Source of the DNA: Dethiobacter sp.
GTDB taxonomy: Bacteria; Bacillota; Dethiobacteria; Dethiobacterales; Dethiobacteraceae
Direction: 5' to 3'
Assembly: GCA_020725465.1 (NCBI GenBank)
Contig: DYEY01000054.1
Location: 1-64,000, forward strand
Length of the DNA stretch: 64,000 nucleotides
Positions 44,352-53,902 of the stretch are shown here, piece after piece. A model generated the notes under the pieces. The model was not told the origin of the DNA and made no database searches. It saw nothing but the letters and a program-made list of their open reading frames with translations. The stretch's first letter is position 1, and each line of letters starts with the position of its first letter. The position numbers and the translations under genes were made by a program.

Positions 44352-45762
44352 ACTCGCCGGTATCGGTCCCTGGTGCCGCCGCCGTGCCAAACAAGCGCCG
44401 CTCCAGGGAAAAACCGCTCTGAAACTGAAATACCCGGATGATATCCCCCGCTTTAAGGTAAAACTCACCCTCTTCGTTTTGGTCAAAATGCAGCAGCACC
44501 AGCGAGAACGGCGTTTCCCGGCGGGCCTGCAGTCCCCTGATACCGGAGGCTCCGGTGCTTCCGGCATTGATCATCACCGAGCCCCCCCGCTCGGCTATGC
44601 TCAGCTGATGGGTGTGGCCGGTCAGAATTACTTTAGCCCGTCCCAGCATCGCCCCGGCAACACGGGGGTGGTGCGCCGCCACCACGTGGGGCTCCTGCTC
44701 CGCCTCCTCCGTCACGCGCCGCAGGCGCTCCCCGTAATCATCAAGAATCGGGTCCGGAGCCACCAACATGCCGCTGTCACGGGAAGAGGGGTCAGCTATG
44801 CCGGCAATGCGCAACCCCCTGACGGTGACCATCCCCTCTTCAATAACAACAACGTTGTTAATCTCCCTCATTCGTTTTATCACTTCCGGTGAATCATGGT
44901 TGCCCGGGATAAATACATAGGGAATGCCGAACCCTTCAATAGGCGAGGCTATTTCAGTTTCAATCTGGGTGCCGAAATCGGTAATGTCTCCGGTGTCAAT
45001 CACCAGGTGTACCCCGAAGGTGGCTACAACCTGCCCCACCAGGTCCAGGCCGGCCGGGTTGTTGTGCAGGTCGGAGACGTGGGCGACTTTGAGCAGGCCG
45101 TCCACCGTGCCCAGTGGTTCCAGCCTGGCCACTTGCTCAAAGAGTACACTGATGTTGGCGGCGATAAGTTCCAGCTGCTCACCCAGTGTTTTCACCTTGA
45201 ACAGAGTCTCTTCCAGCAGGCCGAACATCCAGGGTGCGGCCCTGAGAATTCCCTCAAACTCCGGGTTTAAAAAAGCCAGGGGCCGGTAGGTAGCGTAAGA
45301 GGCAGCCAGCAGGACGCCCAGGACCAGCATGCCGGTTAAACCGGCCGCCAGCAAGCGTTTCCGCTCCCTCTCTCCGAAAAATAACGACGCGGCAATCCCG
45401 CCGGTAAAAGCCAGCAACAGGAGCCTGGCCACAAATATCCGGACCGCACGGCGCGCTTCCGCGCGCAGGGAAGCCAGGAAAGTCTCGTCTTCCAGCCTGG
45501 TCAGCACCTCCTGCAGCTGGTCAAGGTTGACATTGACCAGCCCGGCTTTCAGCATCAGCGGCGGCAGGTGGGTACGGGCGCGCACCCGCCCCAAAGGCGG
45601 CAGCTCAAGCTGGGTAAAGCCGCGGTCGAAAATCATCAGTTTCAGTTCAACCTGAAAAGCACTGATGGTGGTGGTAAAGTTGCCAAGCAGGCCGACAAAG
45701 GTGAGCATTCCTATGATGGCAAGTATGACAAGGGCCGTGTTGCGCCGGAGATATTGGTCCAA
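44350..45762 (-). CDS. Membrane-anchored metallophosphoesterase
   Basis: A 470-residue protein with one N-terminal membrane helix (about 10-30), two more hydrophobic segments (about 112-165) and a C-terminal calcineurin-like phosphoesterase domain. Metal ligands lie in HVSDLHNN, DTGDITDFG, PGNHDS, AAHHPR and GHTHQ. The region between the first helices is a likely extracytoplasmic domain. The substrate is unknown. TTG 45762 follows AGGTGA at the cinA end, so the two are coupled. Confidence 0.88.
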   Translation of the reverse strand: MDQYLRRNTALVILAIIGMLTFVGLLGNFTTTISAFQVELKLMIFDRGFTQLELPPLGRVRARTHLPPLMLKAGLVNVNLDQLQEVLTRLEDETFLASLRAEARRAVRIFVARLLLLAFTGGIAASLFFGERERKRLLAAGLTGMLVLGVLLAASYATYRPLAFLNPEFEGILRAAPWMFGLLEETLFKVKTLGEQLELIAANISVLFEQVARLEPLGTVDGLLKVAHVSDLHNNPAGLDLVGQVVATFGVHLVIDTGDITDFGTQIETEIASPIEGFGIPYVFIPGNHDSPEVIKRMREINNVVVIEEGMVTVRGLRIAGIADPSSRDSGMLVAPDPILDDYGERLRRVTEEAEQEPHVVAAHHPRVAGAMLGRAKVILTGHTHQLSIAERGGSVMINAGSTGASGIRGLQARRETPFSLVLLHFDQNEEGEFYLKAGDIIRVFQFQSGFSLERRLFGTAAAPGTDTGE

Positions 45763-45766
45763 GCCG

Positions 45767-47011
45767 TCACCTGTTGTTGCTTAAAAGGTACAGGCGGAGC
45801 ATGTTAAGTGCCGCGGCTGCCGCCCGTTCCTTGATAGTTTCCCGCGTGCCAAAGAAATTAAACCTGCGGCAATTTGCACCCTCCGGCGTGGCCAGCGCGA
45901 TATAAACCAGCCCCACCGGCTTGGTTTCGGTCCCCCCGTCAGGCCCGGCAATGCCGGTGATGGCCAAAGAAAGCCCTGCTCCGCTCCGGCGCCTGATGTT
46001 TTCAGCCATGGCCCTCGCCGTCTCCTCGGAAACGGCGCCGTACTCACGCAAAAGGGATGGCTTAACTCCCAGCAAATCCTGCTTGGCGGCGTTGCTGTAT
46101 ACAACGGCGCCCAGCAGAAAAGAGGCGGATATGCCCGGAGAATTGGTTAACAGGTGCGAAAGCAGGCCGCCGGTACAGGATTCCGCCACTGCCAGCTTCC
46201 ACCCGCCCGCGAGCAACAGCTTCGCCACCGCCCCGGCCAGAGTTTCGTCTCCTGCTCCGTAAATGGCCGGACCAAGGCGCTCCCTGACCCTGCTTTCCAG
46301 GCCTGACAGCATCGCTTCCGCAGCGCTGCGGTCAGCGGCCTTGGCGGTAAGGCGCAGGTGGACCTCGGTGTGCCTGGCCAGCGGTGCCAGCGTGGGGTTG
46401 GACTGGCTGTCAATAAGATCGGCGATGGCTTCCTCCATAGCGGATTCACCCAGTCCAACCACTTTCAGCACCCGGGAGATGATCACCGCGCCGCCACCCC
46501 TGCCGGCGAGGCGGGGTTCCACCTCCCGTTCAAACATGGCTTCCAGTTCGCGCGGCGGACCCGGCAGCAGCACGACGGAGCGGCCCTGGTGTTCGATCCA
46601 CAGTCCGGGCGCCGTACCCTGGCTGTTAAAAAGAAGCCTGGCCCCCAGGGGGACCAGCGCCTGGCGGCGGTTGTTGTCTGTCATACGCCGGCCCAACTTT
46701 TTAAATAATGTTTCCAGGCGCTCCTCCCAGGCCCGGTCCGCCTGCAGGGGCAGTCCCAGTACCCCGGCCACCGTCTCCCTGGTCAGGTCGTCTTTGGTAG
46801 GGCCCAGGCCGCCGCAGAGAATGACCAGGTCAGACCGCGACAGCGCAACCCTGAAGATTTCTGCCAGCCGGTTAGCGTTGTCTCCCACCGCGGTATGCCA
46901 GTAAACGTCAATCCCAAGACCAGCCAGCCTTTCCGAGAGGTAACGGGCGTTGGTGTTGGCGATCTGGCCAAGCAAAAGTTCGGACCCTACAGCTATTATT
47001 TCCGCCTTCAT
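45767..47011 (-). CDS. cinA: CinA, nicotinamide-nucleotide amidohydrolase family
   Basis: A 414-residue two-domain protein: an N-terminal MoCF/COG1058 domain (AVGSELLLGQIANTN, GGLGPTKDDLTRE) and a C-terminal CinA domain with SCTGG and the NMN-deamidase motif AITGIAGPDGG. It takes part in pyridine nucleotide salvage and is linked to competence. ATG 47011 overlaps the mnmA stop by four bases. It lies near recA, as in many Firmicutes. Confidence 0.95.
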   Translation of the reverse strand: MKAEIIAVGSELLLGQIANTNARYLSERLAGLGIDVYWHTAVGDNANRLAEIFRVALSRSDLVILCGGLGPTKDDLTRETVAGVLGLPLQADRAWEERLETLFKKLGRRMTDNNRRQALVPLGARLLFNSQGTAPGLWIEHQGRSVVLLPGPPRELEAMFEREVEPRLAGRGGGAVIISRVLKVVGLGESAMEEAIADLIDSQSNPTLAPLARHTEVHLRLTAKAADRSAAEAMLSGLESRVRERLGPAIYGAGDETLAGAVAKLLLAGGWKLAVAESCTGGLLSHLLTNSPGISASFLLGAVVYSNAAKQDLLGVKPSLLREYGAVSEETARAMAENIRRRSGAGLSLAITGIAGPDGGTETKPVGLVYIALATPEGANCRRFNFFGTRETIKERAAAAALNMLRLYLLSNNR

Positions 47012-48120
47012 GCTCTTTTCCCCTCCCTGATGGCACGTTCAATGGTGCCTCCACCCAGCACGTCGTCACCAATGTAAAACACCACTGCCTGACCGGGCGT
47101 AATCGCCCTTTCCGGCCGTTCAAAGTCAATGCGGGCCAGGCCCCCGGGCAACGGCGTAAGCGTTCCCGGCACCTCACCGGCATGGTAGCGCACCCGCACT
47201 GCCACAGCCATGGCTTCAGCGGGTGCATTATTGGCAATGTAGTTCAGGTCGCCGGCAATGAGCCCGCTGAAATATACATCGCGGTCTGTCCCGACGGTGA
47301 TGGTATTTCTTTCCCTGTCAACTTCCACCACGTAGAGCGGATGTCCGGCGGAAAGGCCCAGGCCTTTGCGCTGCCCTACGGTGTAATAGGAAACCCCCCG
47401 GTGCGTGCCAATCCGGTTGCCATCCAGGTCAAGGATGGGACCAGGGGTATCCTTCAGACCGGTTTCTTCCCGCAGAAAACGCCGGTAATCATCGTCAGGG
47501 ATAAAACAGATTTCCTGGCTGTCCGGTTTATCCGCCACCGCCAGGTCAAATTCGGCTGCCAGCGCCCTGACCTCGGTTTTTAACAACCCGCCCAGCGGAA
47601 ACAGGATGTGCCGGAGCTGTTCCTGGGTCAGGTTATAGAGGGTGTAACTCTGGTCCTTTGCCCTGTCGACGGCTTTTTTCAGGTGCCAGCGGCCGCTCCC
47701 TGAGTTGTACTCCACCCTGGCGTAGTGTCCGGTGGCTATATACCAGGCCTCCAGTTCCCACGCTTTACGCAGCAGGAGGTGGAATTTCATAAACCGGTTG
47801 CAGGCTATACAGGGGTTTGGTGTGCGCCCCCGGGCATATTCACTGACAAAATAGTCCACCACTTTTTCCCGGAAGGCTTCCCTGAAATTCAGCACATAAA
47901 AAGGTATATCCAGCTTGTCCGCAACGCGTCGCGCGTCTGCCACGGCGGCCAGGGAACAGCAACCACGCCCGGAATGACTGGCTTCTTCTTCAAAACCGCT
48001 GTCAACCCAAAGGCGCATGGTAACACCGATGCACTCATAGCCCTGCCGCTTTAGCAGGGCGGCGGCCAGGGAGCTGTCAACGCCGCCGCTCATGGCCACC
48101 AGTACCCGTTTTTTATTCAC
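47008..48120 (-). CDS. mnmA: tRNA-specific 2-thiouridylase
   Basis: MnmA thiolates U34 of Lys, Glu and Gln tRNAs. The PP-loop SGGVDSS, the catalytic Cys in NPCIACN and the QEICFIPDDDY motif with the second Cys are present in 370 residues. GTG 48120 follows GGAGGG by seven bases. The GRGCCSLAAVADARRVA segment is typical of clostridial MnmA. The sulfur donor desulfurase is not adjacent. Confidence 0.96.
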   Translation of the reverse strand: MNKKRVLVAMSGGVDSSLAAALLKRQGYECIGVTMRLWVDSGFEEEASHSGRGCCSLAAVADARRVADKLDIPFYVLNFREAFREKVVDYFVSEYARGRTPNPCIACNRFMKFHLLLRKAWELEAWYIATGHYARVEYNSGSGRWHLKKAVDRAKDQSYTLYNLTQEQLRHILFPLGGLLKTEVRALAAEFDLAVADKPDSQEICFIPDDDYRRFLREETGLKDTPGPILDLDGNRIGTHRGVSYYTVGQRKGLGLSAGHPLYVVEVDRERNTITVGTDRDVYFSGLIAGDLNYIANNAPAEAMAVAVRVRYHAGEVPGTLTPLPGGLARIDFERPERAITPGQAVVFYIGDDVLGGGTIERAIREGKRA

Positions 48121-48200
48121 CGCTTTTCCCTCCGGGCAGGTAATACTCAAGCCAACTTATTCCTGAATCCTTACGGTTACACTTCCCCTGGCCAGATTTT

Positions 48201-48380
48201 CTATCCATAAGCATATTCGTTATAAGTGGCATGGGCAAACTCCCTGGAAACAGACAAAATGAAAGCACGGGCCTCTTTTTCTGTCTCCACCGGTGCTACC
48301 GGAGCGATAAACCGGCAACTGTCCACCGCAATTTTCACCCTGGCTGCCCCGGCAACTGTCCGGTAACGGTCACTTTCCAC
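48201..48380 (-). pseudogene. Truncated YigZ/IMPACT-family gene, N-terminal fragment
   Basis: GTG 48380 behind AGGAGGGG opens a 59-residue product (DRYRTVAGAARVKIAV, CRFIAPVAPVETEKEARAFI, ATYNEYAYG) that matches the N-terminus of the YigZ/UPF0029 family, normally about 200 residues. It stops right after the motif corresponding to THNxYAY, and the 80 bases before mnmA contain no continuation. The ribosome site and spacing are intact, so it may still be translated. The missing part appears deleted rather than frameshifted. Confidence 0.65.
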
Positions 48381-49707
48381 CGTTTTTGCCCCTCCTGTTA
48401 CCCTTCCAGCAGTCCAGCCGGTCACGGATGGTACGCTCATAACCGTTGCCGGTGGGACGGTAAAACCTCACCGTTGCCAGGCCGGCAGGCAGGTAATCCT
48501 GAGCTACGTAATTTCCCGGGAAATCATGGGGGTAGAGATAATCTTTGCCGTGCCCCAGATTGGCGGCGCCGCTGTAGGAAGAATCTCTCAGGTGAACAGG
48601 GACACAGTCGCCAGGCCTTTGCTTTACCGTCTTCATCGCTTCTTCCACAGCAAGGTAAGACGAATTGCTTTTGGGAGCGCAGGCCAGGTAAGCGGTTGCC
48701 TGGGCCAGGGTTATCCTGGCTTCCGGCATGCCAATCATATGTACAGCCTGAGCGGCGGCTACTGCTACCAGGAGTCCGTGCGGGTCGGCGTTGCCGATAT
48801 CTTCGGAGGCCAGTATAGTCAGCCTGCGCGCTATAAACAGCGGGTCCTCCCCAGCCTCCAGCATCCTGGCCAGCCAATATATGGCCGCATCAGGATCGGA
48901 GCCACGTACGGACTTGATAAAAGCAGAAATGGTGTCAAAATGGCTGTCGCCGTCCCGATCATAGACAACAGCACTTTTTTGTACCGCCATTTCCACCGCG
49001 GCCTTGTCCACCACCCGGGAGCCGCTGTCAGCAGCCGGTGCAATGGCCGCCGCCAGTTCCAGCGCGTTCAGCGCCACCCTGGCATCGCCACCGGCTAAGG
49101 CGGCAAGGGTTGCGGCGGCATCTTCAGTCAGGGTCACGCCGGCCAGACCGCTCTCCGAACAGGCCAGCGCCCTGTCCAGGAGTTGCCGTATATCCTCCGG
49201 CGCCAGCGGTTCAAACGGGAAAATCCGCATCCTGGAGAGCAGCGGAGCGTTAACTGTAAAATACGGGTTTTCAGTGGTAGCCCCAATCAGAGCCACCACC
49301 CCTGCTTCCACCGCCGGCAGCAGGGCGTCCTGCTGAGCCTTGTTGAAACGGTGGATTTCGTCGATGAAGAGGACCGTCCTTTTCCCCTCACGGCCCAGGC
49401 GCTGCCTCGCTTCCAGGATAATCCGGCGCAGCTCCGCTATGCTGGAGGAGACGGCGTTGACCAGGCTGAAGTGAGCACTGGTGGAAGCCGCTATAATCTC
49501 GGCCAGAGTGGTCTTGCCTGTCCCGGGCGGACCGTAGAATAAAAGTGATGACAGCAGGTCGTTTTCCACCAGGCGGCGTAGCGGTTTGCCTTCGCCTACC
49601 AGGTGGCGCTGGCCCACAAAACCGTCAAGGCTTCGTGGTCGCAGGCGCAGCGCCAGCGGGCTGTGCCTGCTGATTTCTTCCTCTTCACGGAAAGAGAAAA
49701 TATCCAT
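48370..49707 (-). CDS. rarA: Replication-associated recombination protein RarA (MgsA)
   Basis: RarA is a AAA+ clamp-loader-like ATPase working at stalled forks. The 445-residue protein has Walker A GPPGTGKTT, Walker [17 protein letters not shown], sensor 1 GATTENPYF and the C-terminal MgsA domain (DAAIYWLARMLEAGEDP, HLRDSSYSGAANLGHG). GAGGTG precedes ATG 49707. It overlaps the truncated yigZ by 11 bases. Confidence 0.94.
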   Translation of the reverse strand: MDIFSFREEEEISRHSPLALRLRPRSLDGFVGQRHLVGEGKPLRRLVENDLLSSLLFYGPPGTGKTTLAEIIAASTSAHFSLVNAVSSSIAELRRIILEARQRLGREGKRTVLFIDEIHRFNKAQQDALLPAVEAGVVALIGATTENPYFTVNAPLLSRMRIFPFEPLAPEDIRQLLDRALACSESGLAGVTLTEDAAATLAALAGGDARVALNALELAAAIAPAADSGSRVVDKAAVEMAVQKSAVVYDRDGDSHFDTISAFIKSVRGSDPDAAIYWLARMLEAGEDPLFIARRLTILASEDIGNADPHGLLVAVAAAQAVHMIGMPEARITLAQATAYLACAPKSNSSYLAVEEAMKTVKQRPGDCVPVHLRDSSYSGAANLGHGKDYLYPHDFPGNYVAQDYLPAGLATVRFYRPTGNGYERTIRDRLDCWKGNRRGKNGGK

Positions 49708-49712
49708 ACAGC

Positions 49713-51086
49713 TCACCTCACCTGAGAGAGCATTCTCATGGCCTGCAGGTAAAGGCCGCACTCCACCCTTTTGCGGTGCAGCAGGCAGCCCAGGCGATAA
49801 GGTTCCTCCAGCCGCCCGTTTTGCAGCCAGGCAGCGGCGTGGCAACCTCCGCCGCAAAAATAGCGGGCAAAGCAGGAGCGGCATGCTTCTTTCCGATCAG
49901 GACCGACCTGGCCAAAAGGAGCCAGTACGGCAGCATTTCTGCCAGCGGTAACGTGACCGGCGGCAAATTCAGCCAGGCCGACAAACTGATGACAGGGATA
50001 GAGTGTGCCGTCAGGTGACACAGCCAGGTAGGCGGTTCCGGCGCCGCAGCCGGCGGAGCGTTTCCTGACACAGGGGCCCTGCTTTAAATCCAGCTCGAAG
50101 TGAAAGAAGTATACCCGCTCTCCCCTGGTTTCCATCTGCCAAAGCTGCCGGGCCAGGCGTTCATACCCGGCGTACAGCACTGCCAGGTGTCGCTCGGAGA
50201 GGGCAGCGGCATGTTCCGGCGGCAGCACCGCCGGTTCCAGGGAGATCCGTTTGAAACCGAGAGCGATCATAGCTTCAGCGTCAGCGTCAAAGTCCGTGTT
50301 ATAACCGGTATAGGTGCCCCGCAGGTAATAATTGTCACCATCGCGTTCCCGGACCAGCCGCAGGGCATTGGGCAGGACCAGGTCAAAGCTGCCGCTGCCG
50401 TCCGGAAGCCGCCGCAGGCGGTCATGCACCTCTTTCCTGCCGTCGAGGGATAAAACCAGGCTGATATTTTCCGCGTTCAGATACGCGCGTTCGGCCTCAC
50501 CCAGCTCCAGGCAGTTGGTGGTAACGGTAAACTTTAGTATCTTGCCCAGCTCACCCGCCCGTTCCCTGCCATAGGCCACAGTTTTTTTCAGCACTTCTAA
50601 ATTGAGCAGCGGCTCGCCCCCAAAAAAATCTATTTCGCAGTGACGCCTGCCTTTGCTTTCACGCAACAGAAAATCGACTGCAGCCCGGGCAACCTGTTCC
50701 GGCATCAGGCTCCTTTTCCCCCCGTAATGGCCTGTACCGGCAAAGCAGTAGGAACAGCGCATGTTACAATCGTGGGAAAGGTGAAGACACAGCGCCTTCA
50801 CCACGTCTTCGTTTCCTTGCGGCACAAGCGCCGGAGCTCCAAACAGCAGACCCCGGCCGCGCAGTTCATCTATCTCCTGCATAACCGCAGCGGCGGTCCT
50901 GCCGCCAAAGGCCAGCCCCAGCTCCCGCAGGACTTCTTCCCGGTCGGCGCCATCCTTAAGCCGGGACAGGGCCAACCAGGCTGGCTCGTCCAGGATGTGC
51001 AGGGTATTGCTTTCCACATCCAGTGCCAGCCGGAGTCCATGCAGCTCAAACATATGTACCATAGGCGTATTGTTTTCTGTCAGCAT
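49713..51086 (-). CDS. scfB: SCIFF peptide maturase, radical SAM/SPASM
   Basis: ScfB installs thioether cross-links in the SCIFF peptide encoded just upstream. The 457-residue protein starts with a peptide-binding domain (VHMFELHGLRLALDVES), has the radical-SAM motif CNMRCSYC, the FFGGEP segment, and a Cys-rich C-terminus for auxiliary clusters (RSAGCGAGTAYLAVSPDG, CRSCFARYFCGGGCH). No good ribosome site precedes ATG 51086; the family start MVH (51062) is an alternative. A terminator separates it from scfA. Confidence 0.93.
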   Translation of the reverse strand: MLTENNTPMVHMFELHGLRLALDVESNTLHILDEPAWLALSRLKDGADREEVLRELGLAFGGRTAAAVMQEIDELRGRGLLFGAPALVPQGNEDVVKALCLHLSHDCNMRCSYCFAGTGHYGGKRSLMPEQVARAAVDFLLRESKGRRHCEIDFFGGEPLLNLEVLKKTVAYGRERAGELGKILKFTVTTNCLELGEAERAYLNAENISLVLSLDGRKEVHDRLRRLPDGSGSFDLVLPNALRLVRERDGDNYYLRGTYTGYNTDFDADAEAMIALGFKRISLEPAVLPPEHAAALSERHLAVLYAGYERLARQLWQMETRGERVYFFHFELDLKQGPCVRKRSAGCGAGTAYLAVSPDGTLYPCHQFVGLAEFAAGHVTAGRNAAVLAPFGQVGPDRKEACRSCFARYFCGGGCHAAAWLQNGRLEEPYRLGCLLHRKRVECGLYLQAMRMLSQVR

Positions 51087-51100
51087 AACGGTATGTCTAC

Positions 51101-51130
51101 AAAAAAAAGTAGTCAGCGACTACTTTTTTT
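51101..51130 (-). terminator. Terminator/attenuator between scfA and scfB
   Basis: A 13-base stem (51102-51114 with 51118-51130, loop of 3) contains the scfA stop codon and is followed by eight T on the minus strand. Partial readthrough would give more precursor peptide than maturase. Confidence 0.8.
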
Positions 51131-51278
51131 CCCCTTCTTTTATGCACACCTGGTTGCCCACGGTGCAGGAAGTCTTGCAAGCCGACTGGCATGAGGTGGG
51201 GCATTCCCCGCATCCTGTCCCCGGATCCCTGGCGGCAGCCGCTTCCGGGTTTAAGGTAATGATATGTCTGTTTTTCAT
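51120..51278 (-). CDS. scfA: SCIFF ribosomal peptide precursor
   Basis: A 52-residue peptide of the 'six cysteines in forty-five residues' family. Its core CGECPTSCQSACKTSCTVG followed by NQVC holds all six cysteines, preceded by a leader MKNRHIITLNPEAA. The maturase ScfB is directly downstream. GGAGG precedes ATG 51278. SCIFF peptides are nearly universal in Clostridia; their function is unknown. The gene has its own promoter and terminator. Confidence 0.96.
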   Translation of the reverse strand: MKNRHIITLNPEAAAARDPGTGCGECPTSCQSACKTSCTVGNQVCIKEGEKK

Positions 51279-51308
51279 CTGAGCACCTCCCTGGCATAAT
51301 ACAGGTTA

Positions 51309-51337
51309 ATTATAGCATACCTGGCAGGCACGGTAAA
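51309..51337 (-). promoter_or_regulatory. Likely promoter of scfA
   Basis: On the minus strand TTTACC (51337-51332), 17 bases, TATAAT (51314-51309), about 30 bases before the start codon. Confidence 0.6.
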
Positions 51338-51470
51338 GCCGGCCGGTTCCCGGACACTTCACCCTGGCCGGAGAGTTGCACCGACAGGGAGATTAACCGG
51401 CGCCCAGGATGGCAACCGCCTGCAGCGGGTGGCAGCCGCGGTGAAATGCGCCTTTGCCGAAGATACCGCT

Positions 51471-51671
51471 CTATGCCTCGTTCATCTCGTTTAGCAAATT
51501 TTCCAGGTTGATGCCGTGGGCCATGGCAGCCTGCTCTACGGTTTCACCGGTAGCTGACGCGCAACCCAGGCAGTGCATGCCATAACGCATAAAGATGGCA
51601 GCTGAATTGGGTTTTTTACGCAGCACCTCGGCAATGGTCATATCCTTTTTAATCTTTTCGTGATGACCCAA
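51471..51671 (-). CDS. DUF1858 protein
   Basis: A 66-residue single-domain protein of the DUF1858 family (ITIAEVL-like start MTIAEVLRKKPNSAAIFMRYG, then MHCLGCASATGETVEQAAMAHGI) with the conserved Cys-x2-Cys. Such proteins often occur near or fused to hybrid-cluster and redox proteins; the function is unclear. TTG 51671 follows AAGGAG. It stands alone upstream of scfA. Confidence 0.85.
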   Translation of the reverse strand: MGHHEKIKKDMTIAEVLRKKPNSAAIFMRYGMHCLGCASATGETVEQAAMAHGINLENLLNEMNEA

Positions 51672-51753
51672 AAAAAATCACTCCTTCCCGTTTCCTTTCA
51701 TTCTACTCCTATAAACCTGATACGTCAAGAAAACTTCAGAAATCCGCGCCACC

Positions 51754-51947
51754 ATGATCCTGGTGTCTCAGGGGCAATCAGCCAGGCTGGTGTTCCTGGG
51801 AGCCGCCTCGGCGCTGGTCCTGTCTTCGCTGCTCGGAGTGGCGCAGGCGCTTGGTTGGCGCGGCTCCTCACCCCCCATGTGCTGCAGACGGGAGCAGGGG
51901 CAGCATTTATTTTTGTCGGCGCTCTTCTCCTGCTTGGCAGGATATAA
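51754..51947 (+). pseudogene. Decayed GDT1/UPF0016-type membrane transporter fragment
   Basis: Two plus-strand frames together spell the end of a GDT1/TMEM165-type protein. One frame gives LVFLGAASALVLSSLLGVA (to about 51842), and a shifted frame continues with GAWLARLLTPHVLQTGAGAA and FIFVGALLLLGRI, stopping at 51947. The N-terminal half and the ELGDKTQ motifs are missing. The gene is both truncated and frameshifted, so it is surely not functional. Confidence 0.6.
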
Positions 51948-51970
51948 AAAAAAGACCGCCTGCGCGGTCT
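51946..51970 (-). terminator. Terminator after the TIGR04086 gene
   Basis: AGACCGC and GCGGTCT pair around four bases and are followed by eight T or more on the minus strand, 14 bases past the stop. It probably ends the long ruvC-to-TIGR04086 transcript. Confidence 0.9.
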
Positions 51971-51983
51971 GTGTCCCGGAGCC

Positions 51984-52382
51984 TTATGAGTTGATACCGA
52001 AAATGCCGCCGGCCGCCCCTGCGACAAAAGCCAGGAATATCTTGGAAATGTAGCCGGCGTGGATTTTAAACTCCGGCAGTAAAATCAGGGCGAAAATCAA
52101 CAGTCCAAGCAGGTAAACCAGTCCGGTTATACCTCCGTTCAGCCAGCCCCTGGTCTTTAGACGGTTGGCAACATAAGCTGCCCCGATAAAGATGGCGACC
52201 AGGGCGGTGGCATAAGTTACATAGGGGAGGACGGCTTCGGAAAGGCGCGTATACCGGACAAGGACACTAACCAGCAGGAAAACCAGCAGAGACAAAAAAT
52301 AAGCATAAAGTACTCCCCTGGCCATTACCGCAACGGTGGCAGGAGGTTTCATCGGCACACCGGCGGTGCTTCTTTTCGGCAT
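51984..52382 (-). CDS. TIGR04086 family membrane protein
   Basis: A 132-residue protein with four predicted membrane helices (about residues 20-45, 52-72, 80-100 and 105-130). The family is known from Clostridia, regularly beside yajC and the SCIFF genes, and has no assigned role. ATG 52382 follows GGAGGTGA by about five bases. Confidence 0.85.
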   Translation of the reverse strand: MPKRSTAGVPMKPPATVAVMARGVLYAYFLSLLVFLLVSVLVRYTRLSEAVLPYVTYATALVAIFIGAAYVANRLKTRGWLNGGITGLVYLLGLLIFALILLPEFKIHAGYISKIFLAFVAGAAGGIFGINS

Positions 52383-52456
52383 GGGCGTCACCTCCACATT
52401 CTTTATTTGAATGTATGTGCCCAAGCCCTCTAATATGTCAGCTATTTTCCAGGTTC

Positions 52457-52723
52457 TTATTCTTTGTCCCGTATAATACTTTCCACGCCGAACCTGGCCA
52501 GGCGGACCCTGGTGTTTTCGGCAATCCGAACTGTAAGCTCATCGTCTTTTATCTTTTCAATAGTCGCGTACAAGCCGCCGATAGTCCTGATCTTATCTCC
52601 TTCCTTCAGTGAGCTGAGAAGCTCCTTGCGCTTTTTTTGCTGGGTCATCTGAGGTCTGATCAGGAGAAAGTAAAAAACAACGATCAGGATTATGAAGGGG
52701 AAAAACTGTTGAATACCTTCCAT
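52457..52723 (-). CDS. yajC: Preprotein translocase accessory protein YajC
   Basis: An 88-residue protein with one N-terminal helix (FIILIVVFYFLLIRPQ) and the conserved QMTQQKKRKELLSSLKEGDKI-type cytoplasmic domain, with GGLYATI. YajC associates with SecDF. It follows tgt by three bases, the standard tgt-yajC order. Confidence 0.96.
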   Translation of the reverse strand: MEGIQQFFPFIILIVVFYFLLIRPQMTQQKKRKELLSSLKEGDKIRTIGGLYATIEKIKDDELTVRIAENTRVRLARFGVESIIRDKE

Positions 52724-52726
52724 CGG

Positions 52727-53866
<1,140 letters not shown>

Positions 53867-53902
53867 TTAGTTTACCTTTGCAGGCACTGCTTGTCAATTA
53901 TA

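Noticed and set aside
48120-48200. Continuation of yigZ in another frame before mnmA
   Set aside because: No frame of this stretch resembles the rest of the YigZ family; the missing part seems deleted.
51097-51297. Minus-strand 66-codon frame over scfA
   Set aside because: It is in a different frame; the true gene is the 52-codon SCIFF peptide at 51120-51278.
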